DNA of 5,865 nt from JACMMS01 sp043772865 (GCA_043772865.1 JAYVFU010000028.1:1-5865), one strand, 5' to 3'; positions 1 to 5,533 are shown, numbered from the stretch's first letter. The notes: generated by a model not told the origin, from the letters alone. Made by a program: numbers and translations.

Positions 1-1
1 C

Positions 2-550
2 GTTGCAGCAATTGTGCAAGGTAACCCACTAGACCCTAACACTATGATTGGTGCGCAAGCATCACAAGACCAATTGAACAAAATCATGTCTTACATGGAC
101 ATTGGTAAACAAGAAGGTGCTGAGCTATTAATTGGTGGTCAACGTAATATCCTCCAAGGTGAATTTGCTGAAGGTTACTATGTACAACCAACACTCCTTA
201 AAGGTAATAACAAAATGCGCGTGTTCCAAGAAGAGATTTTTGGTCCAGTGTTAGCAGTCACTACTTTTAAAGATGAAGCTGAAGCGCTTGCTATTGCCAA
301 CGATACTGTATTTGGTTTAGGTTCAGGTGTTTGGACGCGTGATGGTAGCCGTGCTTACCGCATGGGTCGTGGCATTAAAGCTGGTCGTGTGTGGACTAAT
401 TGTTATCATGCCTACCCTGCACATGCGGCATTCGGCGGTTACAAAGAGTCTGGTATCGGCCGTGAAACTCATAAAATGATGTTAGACCATTACCAACAAA
501 CTAAAAACTTACTCGTTAGCTATAACCCAAATAAATTAGGCTTCTTTTAG
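2..550 (+). CDS. aldB: Aldehyde dehydrogenase, AldB/ExaC type (C-terminal part, cut by window start)
   Basis: This is the last 182 codons of an NAD(P)-dependent aldehyde dehydrogenase, which oxidises aldehydes such as acetaldehyde to carboxylic acids in the cytoplasm. The reading frame is open from base 2, so the gene starts outside the window; the first GTG at 14 is an internal valine. Visible family motifs are EEIFGPVLAVTTF (cofactor-region glutamate and EIFGP signature), ANDTVFGLGSGVWTRD, and the C-terminal block GRVWTNCYHAYPAHAAFGG followed by KESGIGRETHKMML. The last block is very close to what I recall of E. coli AldB (about 510 residues), so roughly one third is present. The catalytic Cys and general-base Glu lie upstream, outside the window. 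A strong terminator and then a DUF779 gene follow, a pairing common for this ALDH subgroup. The class is certain; the preferred aldehyde cannot be read from this fragment. Confidence 0.95.
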   Translation, partial: VAAIVQGNPLDPNTMIGAQASQDQLNKIMSYMDIGKQEGAELLIGGQRNILQGEFAEGYYVQPTLLKGNNKMRVFQEEIFGPVLAVTTFKDEAEALAIANDTVFGLGSGVWTRDGSRAYRMGRGIKAGRVWTNCYHAYPAHAAFGGYKESGIGRETHKMMLDHYQQTKNLLVSYNPNKLGFF

Positions 551-576
551 TTAATTGCTTGATTATATTAGCAAGT

Positions 577-616
577 AAAATCAAGGGGCGAGTTTACTTG
601 CCCCTTGATTTTTTTT
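577..616 (+). terminator. Rho-independent terminator after the aldehyde dehydrogenase gene
   Basis: A perfect 13-bp inverted repeat (577-589 pairing with 600-612) encloses a 10-nt loop. The stem has five G-C pairs next to the loop and an A/T-rich base, and the 3' arm runs into eight consecutive Ts (609-616). This is a textbook intrinsic terminator on the plus strand. It lies 26 nt after the aldB stop and 24 nt before the DUF779 start, so it should limit readthrough into the next gene. An upstream copy of its 3'-arm sequence (558-564) can pair with its 5' arm; see the findings. Confidence 0.9.
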
Positions 617-629
617 ATCTTTAGTATTT

Positions 630-634
630 GGAGA
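630..634 (+). promoter_or_regulatory. Ribosome binding site of the DUF779 gene
   Basis: GGAGA lies 6 nt before the ATG at 641. It decides the start: the open frame extends upstream to 605, but that extension runs through the terminator arm and T-tract, encodes a low-complexity MIFFIFSIW-like stretch, and has no Shine-Dalgarno sequence. Confidence 0.75.
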
Positions 635-640
635 ATTACC

Positions 641-1024
641 ATGGCTGAACGCGTATCAGCAACACCATCCGCATTGGAGCTCATCAATAAACTTACAACC
701 CAATTTGGGCCTATCGTATTTTTACAATCTGGTGGCTGTTGCGAAGGTAGTGGCCCTTTGTGTATGCCAGCTAACGAATTTCATGGTAGTGCTTCAGATG
801 TTAAATTAGGAACTTTAGGCGCAAAGCAAAATGCTATTTTTTATATGGGTGATAGTCATTTCACCTTTGCCGAAAACATGCATACTATTTTAGATGCTGT
901 ACCAGGCTCTAGCGGCTCGTTCTCACTTGATTGTGGCACGGGAATGGCATTTATCACTCGAGGTAGGCTTTACAGCGACGACGAATTAGCGACTCTTCCG
1001 CCAGTTATTAGGCATGGATACTAA
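641..1024 (+). CDS. DUF779 family protein, aldehyde dehydrogenase-associated
   Basis: A 127-residue soluble protein beginning MAERVSATP. It matches the DUF779 family as I recall it (Pfam PF05610): a short helical N-terminus (about 8-22), a strand followed by QSGGCCEGSGPLCMP (29-43), then YMGDSHFTF (68-76), a helix leading to DAVPGSSGSFSLDCGTGM (85-102) and FITRGRL (105-110). Four cysteines are present: C33, C34, C41 and C98. The CC...C cluster is the family hallmark and could bind a metal or react as thiols, but that is inference. Members are usually encoded beside acetaldehyde or AldB-type aldehyde dehydrogenases, as here, which suggests an accessory role in aldehyde oxidation or thiol protection. 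I know of no established biochemical function. The start is set by the RBS at 630-634. No signal peptide or membrane segment is seen. Confidence 0.88.
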   Translation: MAERVSATPSALELINKLTTQFGPIVFLQSGGCCEGSGPLCMPANEFHGSASDVKLGTLGAKQNAIFYMGDSHFTFAENMHTILDAVPGSSGSFSLDCGTGMAFITRGRLYSDDELATLPPVIRHGY

Positions 1025-1086
1025 AGTATTTACACAACAACTTAAAAATCTTAATTTATCACTGCCGAGAAAGCTATAAAGTATTG

Positions 1087-1092
1087 TAAAAT
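1087..1092 (+). promoter_or_regulatory. Probable -10 box of the SRP RNA gene
   Basis: TAAAAT matches the sigma-70 -10 consensus at five of six positions. It places the transcription start at about 1099-1100, exactly at the first base of the predicted RNA helix. The -35 region is poor: the best candidate is CTGCCG at 1062-1067 (3/6, 19-nt spacing), so it is left uncalled. The position relative to the RNA 5' end is the main support. Confidence 0.5.
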
Positions 1093-1099
1093 TGCATTT

Positions 1100-1194
1100 G
1101 GCGGGCCCCTCCGCATTGTAAAGTAGCCAAACTGGTCAGATGCGGAAGCAAGCAGCCACAACTATTGAAGCAAGTGCCGGAGTCAAGGCTCGCC
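1100..1194 (+). ncRNA. ffs: Small signal recognition particle RNA (4.5S-type SRP RNA)
   Basis: The RNA of the bacterial signal recognition particle, which binds Ffh to target nascent membrane proteins to FtsY at the inner membrane. The universally conserved Ffh-binding tip is visible: GGTCAG at 1134-1139, a TGC/GCA stem closing the GGAA tetraloop (1144-1147), then AGCAGCC at 1151-1157. The termini pair as a closing helix, 1100-1107 with 1187-1194 (eight pairs, one G-U). The length of about 95 nt suits the small form without an Alu domain. The exact ends are inferred from the helix; mature ends may differ by a few bases. The gene lies directly upstream of dnaX, an arrangement often seen in Betaproteobacteria. 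No clear intrinsic terminator follows it. Confidence 0.93.
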
Positions 1195-1307
1195 TCTTAA
1201 TATCTCACAGAGCAGCGGGCAAAAAAGTTAAAAACCACGCATCACTCGTTTTATCATCTAGCTAATCAAGCATTTTTAAGCTAAAGTTTAAGCATTAATT
1301 TGTTGAA

Positions 1308-1313
1308 TATAAT
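1308..1313 (+). promoter_or_regulatory. Consensus -10 box of the dnaX promoter
   Basis: A perfect TATAAT lies six bases (1314-1319) before the dnaX ATG. With usual sigma-70 spacing, +1 falls on or next to the A of the start codon at 1320. No good -35 is present at 16-18 bp spacing; TTTAAG at 1287-1292 is a poor match at 15 bp. A TG dinucleotide (1304-1305) is one base too far upstream for a standard extended -10. The box could be chance in an AT-rich spacer, but its fit with the lack of any dnaX Shine-Dalgarno sequence is suggestive. Confidence 0.5.
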
Positions 1314-1319
1314 CCACTC

Positions 1320-3011
1320 ATGAGTTACCAAGTTTTAGCCCGCAAATGGCGTCCAAAATCGTTTGATACGCTCGTTGGACAAGAGCATGTTGTGCGTGCG
1401 CTCACCAATGCGTTAGAGCAGCAACGTTTACATCACGCTTATCTATTTACTGGTACGCGTGGTGTAGGCAAAACCACTATTGCGCGCATCATGGCTAAAT
1501 CGCTTAATTGTGAAACAGGCATCACCGCAACACCATGTGGCGTGTGCTCAGCTTGTACCCAGATTGATCGTGGGCGTTTTGTTGATATGTTAGAAGTGGA
1601 TGCGGCTTCCAATACGCAGGTTGACGCTATGCGAGATTTACTGGATAACGCTCAATACGCGCCTACTGTTGGCCGCTTTAAAGTGTATATCATCGATGAG
1701 GTGCACATGCTTTCTAAAAGCGCCTTCAACGCGATGCTTAAAACGCTAGAGGAGCCTCCTGCACACGTTAAATTTATATTAGCCACTACTGACCCACAAA
1801 AAGTCCCTGTGACTGTGCTATCGCGTTGCTTGCAATTTAATTTGCGTCAAATGGCAGGCAAAACGATTACTGAGCATCTTAAAAATATACTGGGTCAAGA
1901 AAATATTAGCTTTGAAATCCCTGCATTACACCTGATAAGTCGTGCTGCACAAGGTAGTATGCGCGATGCGCTATCCCTTACCGATCAAGCAATTGCTTAT
2001 GGTAATAATATGGTGAACGAGGCGGAAGTACGTGCTATGTTAGGTGCAATAGACCAAAGCTATCTGTTCGAACTATTAAATGCTTTGGTTGATCAAGATG
2101 GTAGTGCATTGTTAGCCAAAGCTAAACAAATGGAGCAACTCAGCATTTCATTTGAAGCAGCACTGAGTGACTTGGCCGCTTTATTACAACAAATTGCCGT
2201 AGCGCAAACTATCCCCCACAGCATTGAAGCAGACTTACCTGAACGCCTGAATTTATTAAATTTGGCTGAAAAAATAAGTGCAGAAACTCTGCAGCTTTAT
2301 TATCAAATCGCCTTATTAGGTCGACGAGATATTAGCCTAGCACCTGACGAATATGCTGGGTTTACTATGAGCTTATTGCGAATGTTAGCGTTTACGCCTA
2401 ATGCAAGTAATTACAGCAAAACTAATAACTTAGCAGCGAATGCAATACCAAAACAATCCATTACGCCGATAGCCAACGAAATAGCGCCTAAAGTGGTTCA
2501 AACAATCAGCGAAGCGGCAATTGAGGCGCCTATTAATAAGCCTGAGGTGAGTGTTACACATACGATTGTAGAAGACGCTAAGAACGAAACTCCTAATCCA
2601 CAAGTTTCTAAGAGTGTAAATACCAGCGCCTCTGCATTTGATGGTAATTGGTTTAACTTAGTTAAACAGCTTAACTTAGGGCTTGCACGTACTTTAGCGC
2701 AAAATTCAGAACTTATTAGCTACGATGAAACGCATTTTCAACTTACCGTTTCAGAAACCCAAAAACACCTAATAGGTGCTAGTAATCAAGAGAAACTAAG
2801 TGCGGCTATTAATCAACACTTTGGTAAGAAGGTAACTTTACAATTTTCTATTGGTGGCTCTGGCAACACACTCGCACAACAAAATGCAACAACCAAAGCA
2901 GAATTGCAATCTAATGCTGAAACTTCAATATTAGAGGATAGTTTTGTAAAGGCTTTAATCAACGATTTTGGTGCACAAATTGTGCCTTCTAGTATCAAAC
3001 CGCTACAGTAA
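1320..3011 (+). CDS. dnaX: DNA polymerase III subunit tau (clamp-loader ATPase DnaX)
   Basis: A 563-residue AAA+ ATPase, the motor of the clamp loader that places the beta clamp on DNA and ties the polymerase cores to the DnaB helicase. The conserved N-terminus MSYQVLARKWRPKSF fixes the start although no Shine-Dalgarno sequence precedes it. Visible elements: Walker A GTRGVGKT (45-52); zinc-binding C64, C73, C76, C79; Walker B DEVH (126-129); sensor 1 ATTDPQKVP (155-163); SRC with arginine finger R169; sensor 2 GSMRDALSL (212-220). A helical oligomerisation collar covers about 243-360, a low-complexity N/A/P/T/E linker about 361-437, and a tau C-terminal domain about 438-563. It ends DFGAQIVPSSIKPLQ, a tail typical of betaproteobacterial DnaX. 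It is shorter than E. coli tau (643). No canonical A AAA AAG frameshift site for making gamma is seen. First gene of dnaX-ybaB-recR. Confidence 0.98.
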   Translation: MSYQVLARKWRPKSFDTLVGQEHVVRALTNALEQQRLHHAYLFTGTRGVGKTTIARIMAKSLNCETGITATPCGVCSACTQIDRGRFVDMLEVDAASNTQVDAMRDLLDNAQYAPTVGRFKVYIIDEVHMLSKSAFNAMLKTLEEPPAHVKFILATTDPQKVPVTVLSRCLQFNLRQMAGKTITEHLKNILGQENISFEIPALHLISRAAQGSMRDALSLTDQAIAYGNNMVNEAEVRAMLGAIDQSYLFELLNALVDQDGSALLAKAKQMEQLSISFEAALSDLAALLQQIAVAQTIPHSIEADLPERLNLLNLAEKISAETLQLYYQIALLGRRDISLAPDEYAGFTMSLLRMLAFTPNASNYSKTNNLAANAIPKQSITPIANEIAPKVVQTISEAAIEAPINKPEVSVTHTIVEDAKNETPNPQVSKSVNTSASAFDGNWFNLVKQLNLGLARTLAQNSELISYDETHFQLTVSETQKHLIGASNQEKLSAAINQHFGKKVTLQFSIGGSGNTLAQQNATTKAELQSNAETSILEDSFVKALINDFGAQIVPSSIKPLQ

Positions 3012-3025
3012 CTTAATGAATCTTT

Positions 3026-3030
3026 AGGAG
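3026..3030 (+). promoter_or_regulatory. Ribosome binding site of ybaB, two possible adjacent starts
   Basis: AGGAG is followed by two consecutive in-frame ATGs, at 3036 (5-nt spacer) and 3039 (8-nt spacer). The second has the more usual spacing, so the mature protein may lack the first Met. Both forms occur among annotated family members. Confidence 0.7.
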
Positions 3031-3035
3031 AAAAT

Positions 3036-3344
3036 ATGATGAAAGGTGGCATGGGAAATTTAATGAAGCAAGCTCAGCAAATGCAAGCCAATATGCAAAA
3101 AGCACAGGCAGAACTTGCTAATGTTGAAGTGGAAGGCATTGCTAGCAATGGATTAGTTAAAGTGCTGATGACTTGTCGCAATGAAGTTAAACGTGTGAGC
3201 ATTGACGATAGCGTGATGGACGACAAAGAAACTTTAGAAGACCTCATTGTAATTGCACTAAAAGATGCCACGCAAAAAGTTGAAGCCACTTCATCCGCTC
3301 GCATGAGCGGTATGATGCCTGCTGGTATGAAACTACCCTTTTAG
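3036..3344 (+). CDS. ybaB: YbaB/EbfC family nucleoid-associated DNA-binding protein
   Basis: A 102-residue member of the YbaB/EbfC family, small dimeric proteins that bind DNA and are thought to help organise the nucleoid. The sequence follows the family pattern: GGMGNLMKQAQQMQANMQKA (4-23), a long N-terminal helix; then a strand region EVEGIASNGLVKVLMTCRNE (31-50); RVSIDDSV (53-60); an acidic LEDL segment (67-70); and the C-terminal M-S-G-M with GMKLPF (97-102). The length matches the usual 100-110. It sits 24 nt after dnaX and 18 nt before recR, the order conserved across many bacteria. A role next to replication and repair genes fits but is not proven by position. The start could be the next codon (3039), as noted for the RBS. 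Confidence 0.96.
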   Translation: MMKGGMGNLMKQAQQMQANMQKAQAELANVEVEGIASNGLVKVLMTCRNEVKRVSIDDSVMDDKETLEDLIVIALKDATQKVEATSSARMSGMMPAGMKLPF

Positions 3345-3362
3345 CACTTACAGTAGTTACAA

Positions 3363-3962
3363 ATGAAATCACCTGCCGCATTAGACCAATTGATTGATGC
3401 TCTGCGCTGTTTACCTGGTGTAGGGCCAAAATCTGCTACACGTATGGCTTATCATTTGTTACAACGCGACCGCAAGGGGGCTAATGGGCTAGCGGTGGCT
3501 CTGGATACAGCGTTGCAAGTTATCGGGCATTGCACATTATGCAATAACTTTAGTGAGCAATCTATTTGCAGCTTATGCACCTCGGAACTGCGGGATGCGA
3601 CGACACTATGTGTGGTTGAAATGCCGACTGATTTAATGATGCTAGAACAAACATTATCTTACACCGGCATGTACTTTGTTTTAATGGGCAGATTATCCCC
3701 GCTCGATGGTATTGGGCCTAAAGAAATTCATCTTGATAGGCTCATCAAGCGTGCACAAGATGGCATTGTGAATGAAGTTATATTGGCTACAAACTATACA
3801 TCTGAAGGTGAAGCTACCGCGCATTATGTCAGTGAGTTAATCAAATCAAGAGGCCTTAAAGTAAGCCGTATTGCACGTGGCTTACCCATGGGTGGTGAAA
3901 TTGAATATGTAGATAGCGGGACCCTTGCGCAAGCTTTGTTAGAGCGAAAAAACATCACTTAA
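3363..3962 (+). CDS. recR: Recombination mediator protein RecR
   Basis: A 199-residue RecR, which works with RecO (and RecF) to load RecA on SSB-coated single-stranded gaps. Domains in order: N-terminal helix-hairpin-helix LPGVGPKSATRMAYHLL (17-33); a four-cysteine zinc finger C57-x2-C60...C69-x2-C72; a Toprim domain from about 80 to 172, with VVEMPTDLMMLE (84-95), YFVLMGRLSPLDGIGP (104-119) and the acidic NYTSEGEATA (144-153); then the C-terminal GLPMGGEIEYVDSGTLAQAL (173-192). Length is typical (about 198-201). The start is unambiguous: the only upstream in-frame codons before two TAG stops (3342 and 3354) are non-start codons. No clear Shine-Dalgarno sequence precedes it, so coupling to ybaB translation is possible. 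Last gene of the plus-strand operon. Confidence 0.98.
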   Translation: MKSPAALDQLIDALRCLPGVGPKSATRMAYHLLQRDRKGANGLAVALDTALQVIGHCTLCNNFSEQSICSLCTSELRDATTLCVVEMPTDLMMLEQTLSYTGMYFVLMGRLSPLDGIGPKEIHLDRLIKRAQDGIVNEVILATNYTSEGEATAHYVSELIKSRGLKVSRIARGLPMGGEIEYVDSGTLAQALLERKNIT

Positions 3963-3968
3963 TACTTT

Positions 3969-4000
3969 GCAAGATTATCTTTTGGCAAGACTATCTTTTA
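3969..4000 (+). repeat. 16-bp tandem duplication downstream of recR
   Basis: Two adjacent copies, 3969-3984 (GCAAGATTATCTTTTG) and 3985-4000 (GCAAGACTATCTTTTA), agree at 14 of 16 positions. They start seven bases after the recR stop, in the spacer between convergent genes. The first copy contains the short palindrome AAGAT-T-ATCTT. No function is evident. A simple local duplication is the likeliest explanation. Confidence 0.7.
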
Positions 4001-4084
4001 TTAGTGGAGCCGATTCCTAGCCAAAACTATAGATGATTTAACAAGAAATCGATGTCAAAAAAATGAGGTATGTTACGGATTTTT

Positions 4085-4103
4085 CACAAAACTCAAGATG
4101 AGT
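4085..4103 (-). terminator. Weak candidate terminator for the minus-strand operon
   Basis: On the minus strand ACTCA-TCT-TGAGT (4103 down to 4091) forms a five-pair hairpin followed by a short TTTTGTGAAAAAT tail. It is in the right place, about 10 nt past the stop of the phosphatase gene. But the stem is short, has few G-C pairs, and the T run is brief, so termination may be Rho-dependent. I see no better hairpin on either strand in 3963-4113. Confidence 0.25.
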
Positions 4104-4113
4104 GAACAACGTT

Positions 4114-4782
4114 TTAGGTGTTAGCGATAATATGCAATATTTCATCAGGCGATTGAATCATTAGATTGGCACCCCACTCGCTAGGCTTATCAGTTTTTGC
4201 AATATATCCCCATAAAGCCACTATTGTCTTCATCCCCGCCGCATTACCTGCCTCAATATCTCGCTCTGCATCACCAATATAAACACAACCACCAGCCAGC
4301 ACATTGGCTTGCGCACAGGCCAAGAGTAAAGTATCTGGGTGTGGCTTCGCACGTGGTGCATCATCACCACTCACAATGCATGCGGCACGCTGATGTAAAT
4401 CCATTGCTTGCATCAACGGTTGAGTAAAGCGACTTGGCTTATTGGTGACAACACCCCAGCGCAACCCTTTAATTTCAATCAAACTTAACAAATCAGCTAC
4501 ACCATCAAATAGTGCCGGAGAGCGTGTAAAAACTTGGTCATACAGATTCAAATATTCATCGCGCATTGCAATAAATTGTGCATCTGCAGGTGTAATACCA
4601 AAGCCTAGCTTTAATAAACCCAATGACCCATGCGAAGCGATTGGGCGAATTTTCTCCATTGATAATGCTTTTTTACCATGGCGTTTTAATTGAAGATTAA
4701 GCGCGTAACCCAAGTCTGGCGCTGTATCAACAAGTGTGCCATCAAGATCAAAAAGTATGGTTGTAATGGTATTGATGGTCAT
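4114..4782 (-). CDS. gph: HAD-family phosphatase, MupP-like (often annotated phosphoglycolate phosphatase Gph)
   Basis: A 222-residue cytosolic haloacid dehalogenase-type phosphatase. All four HAD motifs are seen: FDLDGT (11-16, nucleophile D12 and acid D14), VVTNKP (111-116, T113), K146 within RAKPHPD, and the Mg-binding GDAERD (170-175, D171 and D175). A helical cap lies between about 18 and 90. Databases would commonly call it Gph, acting on 2-phosphoglycolate. However, LRWGVVTNKPSRFTQPLMQ (107-125), the GYI...WGA region (192-205) and the lack of the cap insertion of E. coli Gph resemble Pseudomonas MupP, which dephosphorylates N-acetylmuramate 6-phosphate for the MupP-AmgK-MurU recycling route. 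In Pseudomonas mupP also follows mtaD and ubiG. The fold is certain, the substrate is not. The ATG lies only 5 nt after the ubiG stop, with a weak Shine-Dalgarno sequence, implying translational coupling. Confidence 0.93.
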   Translation of the reverse strand: MTINTITTILFDLDGTLVDTAPDLGYALNLQLKRHGKKALSMEKIRPIASHGSLGLLKLGFGITPADAQFIAMRDEYLNLYDQVFTRSPALFDGVADLLSLIEIKGLRWGVVTNKPSRFTQPLMQAMDLHQRAACIVSGDDAPRAKPHPDTLLLACAQANVLAGGCVYIGDAERDIEAGNAAGMKTIVALWGYIAKTDKPSEWGANLMIQSPDEILHIIANT

Positions 4783-4787
4783 ACTCG

Positions 4788-5489
4788 TTAACTCATTGGT
4801 TTTGAGGTTTGCATCATGTAATTGACTGATACATCGTCCCCCAAACTATAAACCTGCGTGATTGGATTGTAGCTCATGCCTTTCGTACTTATTAACGTTA
4901 AATCGGCATGACGCGCCCAGTTTGATAATTCTGATGGTTTAATAAATTTAGCATAATCATGTGTGCCGCGTGGCAGCATGTTGAGCACATATTCCGCGCC
5001 AATCACAGCCAATAAATAGGCTTTGGGATTCCGATTGATCGTTGAGAAAAACACTGTACCGCCCGGCTTTACTAAACGTGAACATGCAAGTATTACCGAA
5101 GCAGGATCTGGCACATGTTCCAGCATTTCCATACAAGTCACTATATCAAAACTTGCAGGCATTTCTTCTGCTAGTTTTTCTACAGCAATCAATTGGTAAT
5201 TAACCGCAATACCTGTTTCTAAACTATGCAATTGTGCTACTTTAAGGGCTTTTTCACCTAAATCAATACCCGTAACCATCGCGCCCTTTTCTGCCATAGA
5301 TTCTGACAATATACCGCCACCACAACCAACATCCAATACCGTTTTTCCTCTTAGGTTCACAGCTTTATTAATGTAATTTAGCCTGAGTGGATTAATCTCG
5401 TGTAAAGGCTTAAATTCGCTGTTTTTATCCCACCACTTGTGAGCTAACTCACCAAATTTGCTAAGTTCACCTGCATCTACATTGTCCAT
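4788..5489 (-). CDS. ubiG: Ubiquinone biosynthesis O-methyltransferase UbiG
   Basis: A 233-residue SAM-dependent methyltransferase that carries out both O-methylations of ubiquinone synthesis (2-polyprenyl-6-hydroxyphenol and 3-demethylubiquinol), at the inner face of the cytoplasmic membrane. Seen: the family N-terminus VDAGELSKFGELAHKWWD (4-21), EFKPLHEINPLRLNYI (25-40), SAM motif I VLDVGCGGGILSE (51-63), acidic end of strand 2 GID (74-76), EMLEHVPDPASV (121-132), KPGGTVFFSTINR (141-153), and the lipid-contact segment LPRGTHDYAKFIKPSEL (172-188), then GMSYNP (204-209). Length is close to that of E. coli UbiG (240). An AGGA Shine-Dalgarno sequence lies 5 nt before the ATG and supports the start. 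It lies between mtaD (44 nt upstream) and the phosphatase (5 nt downstream). Its by-product S-adenosylhomocysteine is a potential MtaD substrate. Confidence 0.98.
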   Translation of the reverse strand: MDNVDAGELSKFGELAHKWWDKNSEFKPLHEINPLRLNYINKAVNLRGKTVLDVGCGGGILSESMAEKGAMVTGIDLGEKALKVAQLHSLETGIAVNYQLIAVEKLAEEMPASFDIVTCMEMLEHVPDPASVILACSRLVKPGGTVFFSTINRNPKAYLLAVIGAEYVLNMLPRGTHDYAKFIKPSELSNWARHADLTLISTKGMSYNPITQVYSLGDDVSVNYMMQTSKPMS

Positions 5490-5494
5490 TTTTA

Positions 5495-5498
5495 TCCT
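5495..5498 (-). promoter_or_regulatory. Ribosome binding site of ubiG
   Basis: AGGA on the minus strand (TCCT on the plus strand) lies 5 nt before the ubiG ATG at 5489. It supports this start. The surrounding 44-nt gap to mtaD is AT-rich, with no convincing -35/-10 pair. Confidence 0.65.
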
Positions 5499-5533
5499 AT
5501 ATAAAACATTACTTATCTGATATTAGAATTCAT

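Noticed and set aside
598..627. Promoter for the DUF779 gene (TTGCCC, 18 bp, TAGTAT)
   Set aside because: Both boxes are only 4/6 matches, the -35 lies inside the terminator stem, and the start would fall within the RBS.
605..640. Upstream extension of the DUF779 reading frame
   Set aside because: It overlaps the terminator arm and T-tract, lacks an RBS and gives a low-complexity leader unlike the family; the ATG at 641 has a good RBS.
1188..1226. Hairpin at the SRP RNA 3' end as a terminator
   Set aside because: It competes with the SRP closing helix and is followed by As, not Ts, on the plus strand; on the minus strand the T run precedes the stem.
2813..3052. Minus-strand open frames opposite dnaX and ybaB (also 3074-3304 and 3244-3429)
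   Set aside because: They have no recognisable protein features and lie opposite strongly conserved genes; shadows of the coding strand.
3342..3365. Stop-codon readthrough joining ybaB to recR, which are in the same frame
   Set aside because: Two TAG stops intervene and both proteins have complete, normal ends.
4197..4693. Plus-strand open frames opposite the HAD phosphatase
   Set aside because: Low-complexity His-rich or otherwise unconvincing translations opposite a clear conserved gene.
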